From Deltaproteobacteria bacterium ADurb.Bin151 (lineage in GTDB: Bacteria; Desulfobacterota; Syntrophia; Syntrophales; Smithellaceae): a DNA stretch of 64,000 nucleotides. The stretch lies in NCBI GenBank assembly GCA_002070455.1, contig MWDG01000005.1, positions 1 through 64,000 of the forward strand, written 5' to 3'. The notes beneath the pieces are model-generated. The model had not been told where the DNA came from and searched no databases. It saw nothing but the letters and a program-made list of their open reading frames with translations. Shown piece by piece: positions 16,684 to 27,130 of the stretch (its first letter is position 1; every line of letters begins with the position of its first letter). The position numbers and the translations under genes are program-made.

Positions 16684-17184
16684 ATGGACGAAAAGATTCG
16701 TGAGGCCCTCCAGCAGGCTTATGTGGGTGAAGCAAAGGCTGCACTGAGGCTCAAGGTTTATGCTCAGAAAGCGGAAGAGGAAGGATTTAAACAGATTGCC
16801 CGACTGTTCCGCGTCATTGCCTTTTCGGAGGAGATTCACGGGGCACGGGCGCTCAGGGTTCTCAAGGACATCAAAACGACGGAGGAAAACCTGGCTGCGA
16901 GTTTTGAGTCGGAAAAGACCGTGGCGGAAATTGCCTATGACCGTTTTGTGAAAATGGCAGAGCAGGCGGGGGATAAAGCTTCGCTTCTGCATTTCAGCCA
17001 GAGCCGTGATGTGGAAGAAACCCATGCCAAGCTATACAAACAGGCGATGAATCACTTCATGGAAGAACGCGAAACCGTTTATCATGTCTGCAAGGTGTGC
17101 GGTTATGTGGCGGATGGTGTATTGCCGGATGAATGTCCTGTTTGCGCGGCAAAGAAAGACCAGTTTACAACGTTTGACAGCTAA
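16684..17184 (+). CDS. Rubrerythrin
   Basis: 166 residues. An N-terminal ferritin-like four-helix domain carries Glu/His di-iron ligands (EAKAALRL, SEEIHGA, DVEETHAKLY), and a C-terminal rubredoxin-like domain has CKVCGYV and CPVC. Rubrerythrin reduces hydrogen peroxide in anaerobes. It is the third gene of the flavodiiron-rubredoxin-rubrerythrin operon, with AGGAG just before the start. Confidence 0.93.
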   Translation: MDEKIREALQQAYVGEAKAALRLKVYAQKAEEEGFKQIARLFRVIAFSEEIHGARALRVLKDIKTTEENLAASFESEKTVAEIAYDRFVKMAEQAGDKASLLHFSQSRDVEETHAKLYKQAMNHFMEERETVYHVCKVCGYVADGVLPDECPVCAAKKDQFTTFDS

Positions 17185-17209
17185 TCAACAAAACGAAAGG
17201 AGAATGGTC

Positions 17210-18058
17210 ATGGCCGCGCTCCGTGTCGTTCTTTTGATGTTGATTCTTGTTTTTCTGGCATTACCGCAAAAGACTCTCGGCGCTCAAAAGCCGTTGTGGG
17301 AACTTGGCGTTGGCGGCGGATTTCTCCTGATGCCGGATTACCGGGGATCCGATGAAACACGCGCCTATCTTCTTCCATTTCCCTACGCGATCTATCGCGG
17401 AGGGGTATTCAGACTGGAGGACAAGCGGGTTGCGGCCAGGATATTCAAGACTGACAGGATCACCCTTGACGCAAGCGGGTATGGAGCGGTGCCTGTTCGC
17501 AGCGGCAATAATGACGCAAGAATGTGGATGCCGGATCTGGATGCCACCTTTGAGTTCGGGCCGGCGCTGCGCATTAAACTTCTGGAATCCAAGGAAAACA
17601 GGTATCTTTTGAGCCTGGTGCTACCGGTCCGGGCGGTTTTTTCAACTGATTTCCGCACGGTGCGTTATGAAGGATTTATCTTCAGTCCCCGGCTGAATTT
17701 CGAAAAAGGCGATGTGATTCCCGGAACGGGCGTTTATGCAGGCGTATCGACGGGGCCGATGTTTGCCGACCGCGGCTATCATAATTATTTTTATGAAGTC
17801 GAGCCGGAATATGCCATGCTTTCGCGACCGGCTTATACGCCGGATGCAGGCTACAGTGGATCGGCGTTCACCATCGGTATCGGGAAGGATTACAAGCAAC
17901 TAAAATTTCATGCTTTTGCCAGTGTTGATTTTCTGCAGGGAACGGCGTTTGAGGAAAGCCCTCTCGTGAAGAGAAAGATGTCCTGGATGGGCGGTTTCAG
18001 TATTACCTGGGTCTTCTTGAAATCGGAAAAGACCGTCGAGGACGAAAGCCCCTATTAA
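17210..18058 (+). CDS. MipA/OmpV-family outer membrane protein
   Basis: About 282 residues from the ATG at 17210, which has AAAGGAG 7 nt upstream; longer frames from 17084 run through rubrerythrin. A signal peptide (ALRVVLLMLILVFLALPQKTLGA) is followed by a beta-strand-rich body with WELGVGGGFLLMPDYRGSDE, YLLPFPYAIYRGG and an aromatic C-terminal beta-strand, typical of the MipA/OmpV family. Its role here is unknown. It is 25 bp downstream of rubrerythrin, so may be co-transcribed. Confidence 0.8.
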   Translation: MAALRVVLLMLILVFLALPQKTLGAQKPLWELGVGGGFLLMPDYRGSDETRAYLLPFPYAIYRGGVFRLEDKRVAARIFKTDRITLDASGYGAVPVRSGNNDARMWMPDLDATFEFGPALRIKLLESKENRYLLSLVLPVRAVFSTDFRTVRYEGFIFSPRLNFEKGDVIPGTGVYAGVSTGPMFADRGYHNYFYEVEPEYAMLSRPAYTPDAGYSGSAFTIGIGKDYKQLKFHAFASVDFLQGTAFEESPLVKRKMSWMGGFSITWVFLKSEKTVEDESPY

Positions 18059-18090
18059 AGATGGTGCAATTTGCGGAAAAAGGACAATTC

Positions 18091-18510
18091 ATGTTGTTTC
18101 TTCTGACCAGGTGGCTGGTGATCACCGTGGCCATTTTAGTGGCGGCCACCATCCTTCGCAAGGGGATTCACGTGGATTCTCTGACCACGGCCATTATTGC
18201 AGCTGCAATTCTGGGAATCATCAACGCTTTTTTGCGTCCGGTTCTGCTGATCCTGACATTGCCGCTGACCATTTTGACGCTGGGTGTTTTTACATTTGTC
18301 CTCAATGCATTTATGCTGCTTCTGGTAGCTTATTTTGTTCCGGGGCTGGAGATTGACAGTTTTTCCTGGGCCTTTCTGGGAGCCCTGATTATCAGTATCG
18401 TCAGTTGGATCGCCAACCGCTTTATCAATAAATCAGCGCCGGATACCGTCAATCGCCAAAAACCGGACTTCATCGATATGAAGCAGGGGGATGACGGGAA
18501 ATGGCGCTAG
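18091..18510 (+). CDS. Phage-holin-4_2-type (PF04020-like) inner membrane protein
   Basis: 139 residues from the ATG at 18091 (AAGGA upstream); an ATG at 18061 lacks a ribosome site. Four hydrophobic segments ([70 protein letters not shown]) give the pattern of this small membrane family. Despite the name, chromosomal members are not phage lysis genes. It overlaps the start of mutS by 10 bp. Confidence 0.78.
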   Translation: MLFLLTRWLVITVAILVAATILRKGIHVDSLTTAIIAAAILGIINAFLRPVLLILTLPLTILTLGVFTFVLNAFMLLLVAYFVPGLEIDSFSWAFLGALIISIVSWIANRFINKSAPDTVNRQKPDFIDMKQGDDGKWR

Positions 18511-21128
18511 ACGCAACGTTCAATCTAACCCCAGCGATGAAGCAGTACATCGAAATCAAGAAAAAATATCCGGATTGTATCTTGTTGTACCGGATGGGTG
18601 ATTTCTACGAGATGTTTTTTGAAGATGCCCTGACGGCGGCTCCTGTTCTGGAGATCACGCTCACCTCCCGCAACAAGTCTAAAGAAGACGCGGTCCCGCT
18701 TTGCGGCTTTCCGTACCATGCCGCTTCTGCATACATAACAAAACTCGTGGAGAAAGGATTCAAGGTCGCTGTCTGCGAACAGGTCGAAGACCCCAAAAAT
18801 GCCAGGGGGATCGTCAAACGAGAGGTCATCCGGGTCATTACACCCGGTCTGATTCTGGATGAGGAGAACCTCAAATCCGGCGAAAACAATTACCTGGCCT
18901 GCGTTGCGCTGGTACAGCAAACGCTGGGACTGGCTTTTCTCGATCTGTCCACGGGGGAATTTCAAATCGGCGAGTTTGCCGGTCGCGAACGGCTGCTGGC
19001 TGCTGTCGGAGGTCTGGATTTCAAGGAATTGCTGGTCAGCCGTACATTTTCTGACCCGGTTTTGATCAAAATGCTGGAGGCGCAAATGCCTGCCGGCCGC
19101 GTAAATGCTATTGATGGAACCTCTTTTGCACCGGGATGGTCTGATGAAATTCTGGAGAGGGAACTCTCCTTGCAGGTTTTGGATCAATCCGGGATTAAAA
19201 GCAGGCCGGCGGCCAAATTTGCCGCCGCCGTCATCTTGCACTACGTTAATTCCACGCAAATGGTTCGTGCCGCGCACATTTCTGAAATCCGTTGGTACGC
19301 GCCGGAAAATTATCTGGTCCTGGACGATGCCGCCCGCCGGAATCTGGAAATATTTTCAACCATCCAGGACAATACCCGTGCCGGTTCTCTTTTTTCCATG
19401 ATCAATGAAACTCTCACTCCGATGGGCACGAGGCGCCTGCGATGGTGGATGGGTTACCCGCTGGTAGATCCCGAAAAAATCCGTGCCCGGCTCGCAGCCG
19501 TGGCGGAAATCAGGGATAACCACATTGTGCGGTCGGATTTGCGAAAAGCTCTTTCACAGGTTTATGATCTGGAAAGACTGGCCGGACGTGTCGCGCTCAG
19601 GGTCGCGACGCCGCGGGATCTGATTGCACTGAAATTGTCGCTTGCCGTTTTGCCCGAGCTGCAATCCATGCTTGTAGATTTCACCGCCCCCGCCCTGTTG
19701 TCGATTCGCAGGGAGATCAGGGATATGTCCGCTTTGGTGGATCTACTTTCCCGGGCCATTGTTCCTGATCCTCCGTTGCGCATCCAGGAGGGAGGATTTA
19801 TCGCTCAAGGTTTTGATGAAGGGCTTGACCAACTGCGTTTGATCAGCCGCGACGGGAAAAAATGGATTGCGTCGCTTGAAGCAAAAGAAAGACAGGCTAC
19901 GGGCATCAATACCCTCAAGATCGGGTTTAACAATGTTTTCGGCTATTATATTGAAGTCACCAAGGCCAATGCCGGTTCAGTGCCGGAATCGTATGTGCGC
20001 AAGCAGACACTGGTCAATGCCGAGCGCTATATCAATCAGGAGCTGAAAGAATTTGAACAGACGGTTCTGAATGCTGAAGAGAAAATACATGAACGCGAAT
20101 ATGAAATCTTCAATCAGCTGCGTGACGACGTAATGCCTTATATTCCGGAGATTCAGTATAACGCTTATCGCGTGGCCGAGCTTGACGCGTTTTGCTCGCT
20201 TGCTGAAGTGGCCGAAAAGCATTCCTTTGTCTGCCCCGAAATTGACGAAGAAGACCTGATCGATATTCAAGACGGACGTCACCCGGTGGTTGAGGCGGCC
20301 TTGAAAAAAGAGGGGTTTGTGCCCAATGACACGCTGATGGACCTGCAGAGCAACCGCCTGCTGGTGATCACCGGTCCCAATATGGCGGGCAAATCCACTT
20401 ATATCCGCCAGGTGGCTTTAATTGTGCTTTTGGCGCAGATGGGCAGCTTTGTTCCGGCTTCACATGCGCGGATCGGCATCGTCGATAAAATTTTCACCCG
20501 CATCGGTGCATCGGACAACCTGATGAAAGGGCAGAGCACATTTATGGTGGAAATGATGGAAACAGCCCGGATTCTGACGGATGCGACGTCCCGGAGCCTC
20601 GTGATCCTGGATGAAGTGGGCCGGGGAACTTCGACGTTTGACGGATTGAGCATTGCCTGGGCGGTGGCCGAATACATTCATGATTTTGGCGGTGTCGGCA
20701 TGCGGACCCTTTTTGCAACACACTATCACCAGTTGACAGATCTGGCGGCCTCAAAAGAAGGCGTGAAAAATTACAACATCGCCGTGAAGGAATGGGGCGA
20801 AAAAATCATTTTTTTGCGTAAGATCATGCAAGGCGGGACAAGCCGAAGCTATGGCATCGAAGTGGCCCGGATCGCCGGGGTTCCATCCGAGGTGATTTTA
20901 CGCGCCAAAGAAATCCTGCGCAATCTGGAAAAGGGAGAGTTCGATGAGATCGGCATGCCGCGAATCGCACGGGGGAAAAACACTGCGAAGTGTGGAAATC
21001 CACAGTTGAGTCTTTTTGCGCAAAGCGAGGATGCGGTTCTTGAAGAGCTTCGGCAAATGGATACTTCTTCCATGACGCCGCTTGACGCGCTCAACACACT
21101 CCATCATCTCAAAGAAAGATTAACCTGA
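18501..21128 (+). CDS. mutS: DNA mismatch repair protein MutS
   Basis: 875 residues, full length. N-terminal mismatch-binding domain with [14 protein letters not shown] (the Phe of the F-x-E wedge), core and clamp regions, then the ATPase domain with GPNMAGKST (Walker A) and [15 protein letters not shown] (Walker B and signature). Recognises base mismatches and recruits MutL. Start ATG lies within the end of the membrane-protein gene. It converges with the PilB-like gene 14 bp away, with no separate terminator visible. Confidence 0.97.
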   Translation: MALDATFNLTPAMKQYIEIKKKYPDCILLYRMGDFYEMFFEDALTAAPVLEITLTSRNKSKEDAVPLCGFPYHAASAYITKLVEKGFKVAVCEQVEDPKNARGIVKREVIRVITPGLILDEENLKSGENNYLACVALVQQTLGLAFLDLSTGEFQIGEFAGRERLLAAVGGLDFKELLVSRTFSDPVLIKMLEAQMPAGRVNAIDGTSFAPGWSDEILERELSLQVLDQSGIKSRPAAKFAAAVILHYVNSTQMVRAAHISEIRWYAPENYLVLDDAARRNLEIFSTIQDNTRAGSLFSMINETLTPMGTRRLRWWMGYPLVDPEKIRARLAAVAEIRDNHIVRSDLRKALSQVYDLERLAGRVALRVATPRDLIALKLSLAVLPELQSMLVDFTAPALLSIRREIRDMSALVDLLSRAIVPDPPLRIQEGGFIAQGFDEGLDQLRLISRDGKKWIASLEAKERQATGINTLKIGFNNVFGYYIEVTKANAGSVPESYVRKQTLVNAERYINQELKEFEQTVLNAEEKIHEREYEIFNQLRDDVMPYIPEIQYNAYRVAELDAFCSLAEVAEKHSFVCPEIDEEDLIDIQDGRHPVVEAALKKEGFVPNDTLMDLQSNRLLVITGPNMAGKSTYIRQVALIVLLAQMGSFVPASHARIGIVDKIFTRIGASDNLMKGQSTFMVEMMETARILTDATSRSLVILDEVGRGTSTFDGLSIAWAVAEYIHDFGGVGMRTLFATHYHQLTDLAASKEGVKNYNIAVKEWGEKIIFLRKIMQGGTSRSYGIEVARIAGVPSEVILRAKEILRNLEKGEFDEIGMPRIARGKNTAKCGNPQLSLFAQSEDAVLEELRQMDTSSMTPLDALNTLHHLKERLT

Positions 21129-21141
21129 CCTTATCGTTGTT

Positions 21142-23802
21142 CTAAACGCCTTTTCTCACGCAGGTCAGTTTTACCTGCCTTAGATCGCTGAATCCAGAGA
21201 GAACTTTGGAAATACCTTCTTGTAAAAGAGTGGTCATGCCGTTGGCGGCGGCTGCCTGATAAATGGATTCGATGCTTTCTTTGCGCCGGATCATACGTTT
21301 GATTTCCCGGGTGAAAATAAAAATCTCTGAGACGCACATTCGGCCGGCGTATCCGGTTTGACCACACACGTCACACCCTCTGGGACGGAAAAGATAAAAA
21401 TGGTTCGAATAGGGGATATTGAGTTTTTCAAAATTCTCTTTCCCGTACAATTGAGCAATTTCTTCATATTCTTCCTGGCCGGGGTGGTATTTTTCCTTGC
21501 ATTTCGGGCAGAGTGTTTTCATTAGCCTCTGTTCCATGATGGACAACATCGCATCGGCAAAAATTAAACGGCTGATGCCCATATCCAGAAACTTTTCCAT
21601 GGCATCGATGATGTGATCAGCCCATAGCGTGCTGATCACAAGATGTCTTTTCAGGGAGGCTTCCATGCATATTCCGGCCGTTTCCGGATCACAAATCCGG
21701 CTTGCTGCAATGATGTCCGGATCGGCATTCAAAAATGAACGCAGCACGGCAGGATAATCAAGGCCTTTTCGAGGATCAACGGGAACCTGCCTCAAACCGT
21801 CTTGTGTAATCTCGATAGACTCTTCCGCCGTCCAGATTTTTTTCTCCGGCGTATTGATGTTGTCAAGGCAGGCATGAAGAGTTGTGTTCATGCCTGCTCC
21901 CGGTGGTCCAACAATGAAAAACATGCCCCTGGGCTGCCGCAGAATATTCACCAGTTCTTTGTAATGATTTTCCGACAGCCCAAGCAGTTCCAGGGGGATT
22001 TTTTTCGCTTTCGCCGAAATGTGAATCACCAGGTCTTCGGGTCCGGTGTGTGTCGGAATAAAGGTCGCCCGCATGTGGATGGCGTTTCCCGATGGTCGTG
22101 TTAATGTCAGATTTCCCTGCTGGATGGCGGGCTGCCGGGTTTGGCTGAGATTAGCCAATTGTTTCACCTGATCAGTGAACTTTGCATATTCTTCAGCGGT
22201 GATCGTCTTGTTCTTCAAACACTGTCCGTCAATGCGGACGCGTAAATAAATGGTTTTGCCGGCAGCGTCCGGTTCAAAATGAATGTCAGAGCCCCGGCGG
22301 TTGTATGCGTCATAAATAATGTCGGTGAACAACGGAAGAATGCGTGATTGAGGAACGGTCGCAACGGCTATAGCGCTTTCTGCGGTTGTGGTGATTGTGA
22401 CGGTTGCAGGTTCCTCAGGGATGTCATGATCCATATCCTTTGGAAATAGATCCCGAAGGAATATGGCTGCGGCTTGCAGTGGCCCATCGGATGGCCTCAC
22501 GTCTGACTGATACCGGTTTTGAAAAGCAGTTGCAGGAGCTGTTTCAGGCGTCAAAGCCTCGGTATGCGTGATGCCGGATAGAAAAGAGTCGCCATTTCGT
22601 GGACCGTTTTCGGATTCGGGAACGACGATGCTTTCCGGTTCAATAGGGGGCTCCGGCTTCGCGATGGTTTCAGGACGGGTCAAAATGCCTGGATCAGGAT
22701 CGCGTGGATGCTCTGCAAAAAGTCGCTGAACGGCCGGTTCTGCCGACAGTTCTTCGTCTTTTTCTAAATAGTGAAGATGAATCAGCCTCAGGATATCACT
22801 GGACAGGGCAACCTCGTAAACGACGGAGTCCGTTTCCAGCATTTTTTCGATTTCCCGCCTTTTGGCAAGGTTTGACGGGTCTTCCACGAGGACATGGATT
22901 TTTCCTTTCACTACGTTCAGAGGAAACCAGAGCATATCGATGAGTGCGGACTTGTCAAGGCTGTAAAGGAGATCATTGATGACAGGCAGGTCATCGCTGT
23001 AAGCCCGGAAGGGACAGGAGAAGTGGTCAGACAGTGCCGCCCCGATATATTCTTTTGAAATATTGTAGCGTTCCATTAAAATCGTTGCCACATCTTCTTT
23101 TGTGGCAAAAGATGCCTTTATTGCATAATTCATTTGCTCTGGAGTGACGATTCCATCATGAATCAGCTTTTCATATCTCTCTCCGCGTTTGTGACCGGCT
23201 TGCTCAAAGTCCAGCATCATAAAAAATGCTTTGGCCAGACAGCTTTCGATTTCATCTAGAAAGATGTGCGAGTAATCATCAATGGTTTCGCCGTTTTTTT
23301 TGTTCATGATTTCCATGACGCCTAGGATGTTGCCGTCATACAGGATGGGGCTGGCGATAATCTGACCGGTCAGGATTCCGGTTTTTTCATCCAGTGAATC
23401 GTCAAAACGCAGTGCGTCATTAATTCTCCTGATTTCCCTGACATTGTAAGCGTCTGAAACATGGAGCATTTTTTTCTTTCTCGCAACATAACCGGCAAAT
23501 GTTGTGTTATCAATGGGGAGGCGGATTTCTTTTGTTTTTGTGCCGCCGTTCTGCAGTGTGAAAATTTCTTTTTTTGCCTTGTCGACCACATAAATTGTGA
23601 GGACGTAAATATTAAACAGTTTTCGGATATCTTCCTTGATATCAACAATGATTTCCCGAATATTTTCAGCAGAGTTAATACGGCTGGTAATACGCTGGAT
23701 TGACTTGTGAAATTCAAGATTTTTTAACAGTTCCTCAACCTGAGGCGCCTCGGATATTTCTTCCTTCAGCGATTTTTTGATATACGTGCTGGTTTTAGAC
23801 AT
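21142..23802 (-). CDS. GAF-MshEN-PilB/GspE-like protein with degenerate ATPase sites
   Basis: 886 residues from the ATG at 23802 (AAGGA upstream). An N-terminal GAF domain (about 45-200), a MshEN/T2SSE_N-type domain (about 215-350, a family that can bind c-di-GMP), a Pro/Glu-rich linker, and a C-terminal GspE/PilB ATPase fold with its Cys4 metal motif (CPKC and CDVCGQTGYAGR). The Walker A region reads GPPGAGMNTTL near residue 630: the catalytic Lys is Met and the next residue Asn, where the family has GKT/GKS. The Walker B/Glu motif GEIRD is replaced by ASRICD near 695. It probably cannot hydrolyse ATP and may act as a regulator or structural subunit. Confidence 0.85.
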   Translation of the reverse strand: MSKTSTYIKKSLKEEISEAPQVEELLKNLEFHKSIQRITSRINSAENIREIIVDIKEDIRKLFNIYVLTIYVVDKAKKEIFTLQNGGTKTKEIRLPIDNTTFAGYVARKKKMLHVSDAYNVREIRRINDALRFDDSLDEKTGILTGQIIASPILYDGNILGVMEIMNKKNGETIDDYSHIFLDEIESCLAKAFFMMLDFEQAGHKRGERYEKLIHDGIVTPEQMNYAIKASFATKEDVATILMERYNISKEYIGAALSDHFSCPFRAYSDDLPVINDLLYSLDKSALIDMLWFPLNVVKGKIHVLVEDPSNLAKRREIEKMLETDSVVYEVALSSDILRLIHLHYLEKDEELSAEPAVQRLFAEHPRDPDPGILTRPETIAKPEPPIEPESIVVPESENGPRNGDSFLSGITHTEALTPETAPATAFQNRYQSDVRPSDGPLQAAAIFLRDLFPKDMDHDIPEEPATVTITTTAESAIAVATVPQSRILPLFTDIIYDAYNRRGSDIHFEPDAAGKTIYLRVRIDGQCLKNKTITAEEYAKFTDQVKQLANLSQTRQPAIQQGNLTLTRPSGNAIHMRATFIPTHTGPEDLVIHISAKAKKIPLELLGLSENHYKELVNILRQPRGMFFIVGPPGAGMNTTLHACLDNINTPEKKIWTAEESIEITQDGLRQVPVDPRKGLDYPAVLRSFLNADPDIIAASRICDPETAGICMEASLKRHLVISTLWADHIIDAMEKFLDMGISRLIFADAMLSIMEQRLMKTLCPKCKEKYHPGQEEYEEIAQLYGKENFEKLNIPYSNHFYLFRPRGCDVCGQTGYAGRMCVSEIFIFTREIKRMIRRKESIESIYQAAAANGMTTLLQEGISKVLSGFSDLRQVKLTCVRKGV

Positions 23803-23991
23803 CAAGCAGTTCCTTGCCGTCAACTTAAAAAATGATCTCTTTCGGTATTTAGCAAGACGTGTGCCGAAACAGAATAAAATATAATGTTCATGAATAATAA
23901 ATAGTTACGGTGATTAAAAGGGATGAAAACAAAAGGGGCACATCAGGCTGAATGATTCATTTTGACCCCGGAATCTGTTTCTACAGTGAAT

Positions 23992-25344
23992 CTACAGGTT
24001 ATAGGATTTAACTTTTCTTTTCAGCGTAGAAAGGGAAATGCCCAGCGCTTTTGCGGATTGGGAGTAATTTCCATTGAATTTTTTCAGCGCGCGGCTGATG
24101 CAGTTCTTTTCAGTCATTTCAAGCGGCAGTATTTCTTCATCATCCAAAGCGGCCGGAGCGGAATGAGAATAAGGGGTTATATTGTTTTTCAAAAGCAGTG
24201 ATGGTCGCAGCGTCTGTCCCCGCTGGATGATCAGGGATCGTTCAATGACATTTTTCAATTCACGCACGTTGCCCGGCCATTCATATTCCATCAGTTTGCC
24301 CAGTTCCGGGTCGCTTAGTCGGATGCTTGCATCCCGGGACATTTTTCCGATGAAATATTCACAAAGTTTGGGGATATCATTTTTTCTTTCGCGAAGCGGC
24401 GGAATATGGATTCGAATGACGCTGAGACGGTAGTAGAGGTCATTTCGAAATGTTTTTTCCTTGATGGCCTCTTCCAGATCATTGTTGGCGGCGGCGATAA
24501 TACGCACGCTGATCGGTTTGACGGTTTCGCTGCCGATGCGCCTGATTTTTTTCTCTTCCAGAACTCCCAGCAGCTTGGATTGAAGATGGATCGGCATGGA
24601 GCCGATTTCATCCAGCATCAGGGTTCCTCCCTCCGCAAGCTCAAAAATACCCTTGCGTGTGGAACTTGCCCCTGTAAAGGCGCCTTTTTCGGACCCGAAC
24701 AATTCTGCCTCGATTAGATTTTCGGGAAAGGCGGCGCAATTGGCTGTGAGAAATAGTTTTGTCGGCAGATCGCTTTTATAGTGAATGGCTCTTGCCACAA
24801 CATTTTTGCCCGTTCCGGTTTCTCCGGTGATGAGAACAGGTGCGTCGGTGCCAGCCGCAAGATCAATGGTCCGGTTGATTTCATCAAATATTCCGTGACC
24901 GGCGATCAGTTCATGTTCAACGGTGTCTTTCGTGTTCTGGTAGTCCTGGATTTGCTCTGTTTTCTCGAGTTCCTGCGTGCGGAAAGCCTGTTTGACGGTC
25001 AACTCCAGTTCAGCCATTTCAAAGGGCTTGGAAAGATAGTCGTGGGCGCCGACCTTGATGGCTTCGATGGCATTGTTAAAGCTCGGGTAGGCTGTCACGA
25101 AGATGATTTTCGTCTGCTCATTTTGTTTTAAAATGGCGGGGCAAAGCGCTATGCCTTCCGTATCGGGAAGCTTCTGATCGAGAATGACCACATCAATTTT
25201 TGTTTCTTTACAGAGCTTCAGGCCGTCTTTGCCTGTATTGGCCATCAGCACATCTGTTTTTTCATCGGTCAGCAGATCATGCACGGATTCACAGAAAATA
25301 TCATTGTCGTCGATGATCAGGATTCTTCTTTTCACTTTCATCAT
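23992..25344 (-). CDS. NtrC-family sigma-54 response regulator
   Basis: 450 residues. A receiver domain with phospho-acceptor Asp56 (DVVILDQKLP), an AAA+ domain with GETGTGK near 175 and ESELFGSEKGAFTGA-type sequence near 220-240 (the sigma-54 contact loop), a second Walker region (GTLMLDEIGSM), and a C-terminal Fis-type helix-turn-helix (NYSQSAKALGISLSTLKRKV). It should activate sigma-54 promoters when phosphorylated by the partner kinase. Its ATG overlaps the stop of the kinase frame (ATGA), and the PilB-like gene follows. Confidence 0.93.
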   Translation of the reverse strand: MMKVKRRILIIDDNDIFCESVHDLLTDEKTDVLMANTGKDGLKLCKETKIDVVILDQKLPDTEGIALCPAILKQNEQTKIIFVTAYPSFNNAIEAIKVGAHDYLSKPFEMAELELTVKQAFRTQELEKTEQIQDYQNTKDTVEHELIAGHGIFDEINRTIDLAAGTDAPVLITGETGTGKNVVARAIHYKSDLPTKLFLTANCAAFPENLIEAELFGSEKGAFTGASSTRKGIFELAEGGTLMLDEIGSMPIHLQSKLLGVLEEKKIRRIGSETVKPISVRIIAAANNDLEEAIKEKTFRNDLYYRLSVIRIHIPPLRERKNDIPKLCEYFIGKMSRDASIRLSDPELGKLMEYEWPGNVRELKNVIERSLIIQRGQTLRPSLLLKNNITPYSHSAPAALDDEEILPLEMTEKNCISRALKKFNGNYSQSAKALGISLSTLKRKVKSYNL

Positions 25345-26408
25345 GCGTTACGCGTACCTTCGGGAATTAAGATCGTCACACTCGTCCCTTTATCTTTGAT
25401 GCTGTTAATTTCCATGTTTCCCTTCATAAGCGTTACCATTTTCAATGTAATCATCAAACCGAGACCCGTCCCGCGGGTTTTTGTTGTGTAGAAGGGTTTG
25501 AAAAGATTGGCCTGCGCCTCTTTGGACATTCCACAGCCGTTGTCTTCGACAATCATTGCAACCAGGTCTTCCTATTTGATTACCCGGATCGTAATTTTCT
25601 TGTTTTTTTGATCTTCAAGTGCATCCGATGCGTTGGTGATCAAATTCAGCAGAACCTGGTGGAGGAGACGAGGATCCGCACTGATGTTTGTCACATTCAA
25701 ACCGACGATTTTGCTGATTTCAATGCCGGATTGATGAAGATCATTCCGTACCAGCGCGATAAAGCGGGTCAGGAAATCATCGATTTGTACGTCCTGGATT
25801 TCAGGTTTTTCAAAGATGCTGAAACTCTTCAACGCCCTCAAGAGAAACTCGACACGGGATATTTCTGTCATGGCGCGGTCAACATACTTTTCAACCGTTT
25901 CGGGAGAGTATTCGCTGAGGTTTCTTTTCAGGACGCTTAAGGTCATTTTGATGGAATTGATCGGATTGCCCAGTTCATGCCGTATGCCGGAAAACACAAA
26001 GCTGATGTTGTCCATTGAATTGACCGCTTCAGCGATGGACTCCAGGCGGCTTCTTTCCGTGATGTCGCGGATGATGATCCAGATGAAGTTGTCTGCAATC
26101 ATGTAGGGCGTATAGCCCAGCAGGCGGTTTTTAAAGCGCAGTGTATAATTTTTTCCGAAAATTTCTTTTTCGGGTTTGCTGCCGTAGTCTGTCAAGAGCA
26201 AAGACAGAAGATTTCGATAGTCGAGCAAATTCTGTGTTTGCTGAAAAATTTCCACAGCGAATTTATTTTTGAAAATAAGCTCTCTTGTTTTCACATCCAG
26301 AATGACGATGCCCAGATCAATGGTCTCCATGATACTGGCATATAAAGAATTCTCCAGATGATTTTCCGAATGTGCCATATTCAAATTTTCTGTTGCGGCG
26401 TCACGCAT
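25341..26408 (-). pseudogene. PAS-type histidine kinase with an in-frame amber stop
   Basis: A single open frame of about 355 codons is interrupted once, by TAG at 25574-25572 (codon 279). The N-part has a PAS-like region (residues 25-115) and a HisKA H-box, IRHELGNPI with His144, then the N-box NLITNASDALED. The amber follows ITIRVIK, and the same frame resumes with EDLVAMIVEDNGCGMS (G1 box) and GTGLGL (G2 box), ending at the regulator start. Without read-through the ATP-binding lobe is lost, so the kinase is probably inactive. A sequencing error or suppression is possible. The C-terminal piece also has an internal ATG at 25556. Confidence 0.85.
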
Positions 26409-26512
26409 AATGTGAATATAATCTCATTAAAAGAAACATTAAAACATAGAATCATTTTAATGTTATTCGCGCTTTGATATAAATAATTACCTGTATTGTC
26501 AAGGATATTTTC

Positions 26513-27127
26513 GTGCAGACTTTAAAGCGAACGGTGCTTTTTATTTTGCTTACCGCGGCTGTTGCTGCGGCCGGAATGTTTTTTGCTCCCGGATTTCTAG
26601 CTTATTCGACAAACTACACAAAAGCGGATGCCGTCGTGATATTACTGGGGCCCGTCTTTAGCGATCGTGAAAGGCATGCGCTGGATTTGATTGAAAAGGG
26701 GATGGCGGATTATCTTATCATTCCGGCTTATCATAAAACATTGCGCCTGGATCAGAGGACATTAAAACCCGTTCCGGACAATCCGGACAAAAAAGAAATC
26801 AACTCAAAAAGCAAACCGGTCATGCCGGAATATTACGAAGACACTCATATTGAACTTATCGAAGCAAAAAAGACCATGAAAAGGCAAGGACTGAAGTCAG
26901 CCATATTTGTCAGCTCCCCCTATCATATGCGCCGCATTCAGATCATGGTCAATAAAGAATTTGATCTTCCATCCGAATATTATTTTTCGCCGACACCTTT
27001 TGAAAAAGCGCCCTTAAAAGCATGGGAATTACAGGCGTCCGACTGGAAAAAAGTGCGCAGGGAATACGTCAAGATTCTGTGGTTTTTGATCTATTCCCCC
27101 TGGACAAAGGGGGAAGCATCAGGATAG
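26513..27127 (+). CDS. SanA/ElyC/YdcF-like (DUF218) membrane-anchored protein
   Basis: 204 residues from a GTG at 26513 (AAGGA 7 nt upstream). A single N-terminal hydrophobic segment (TVLFILLTAAVAAAGMFFAPGFLA) anchors a DUF218 domain: KADAVVILLGPVFSDRERHAL, then ADYLIIP, an ETIEAK-like stretch (HIELIEAKKTMKRQGLK) and FVSSPYHMRR. SanA/ElyC relatives affect envelope integrity in Enterobacteria; here function is inferred only. Divergent from the kinase and convergent with rpoH. Confidence 0.75.
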   Translation: MQTLKRTVLFILLTAAVAAAGMFFAPGFLAYSTNYTKADAVVILLGPVFSDRERHALDLIEKGMADYLIIPAYHKTLRLDQRTLKPVPDNPDKKEINSKSKPVMPEYYEDTHIELIEAKKTMKRQGLKSAIFVSSPYHMRRIQIMVNKEFDLPSEYYFSPTPFEKAPLKAWELQASDWKKVRREYVKILWFLIYSPWTKGEASG

Positions 27128-27130
27128 CGT

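Noticed and set aside
25572-25574. Pyrrolysine codon in the kinase
   Set aside because: The TAG is in a region where no special residue is known for HATPase domains and no pyl genes are in the window; left as nonsense, error or suppression.
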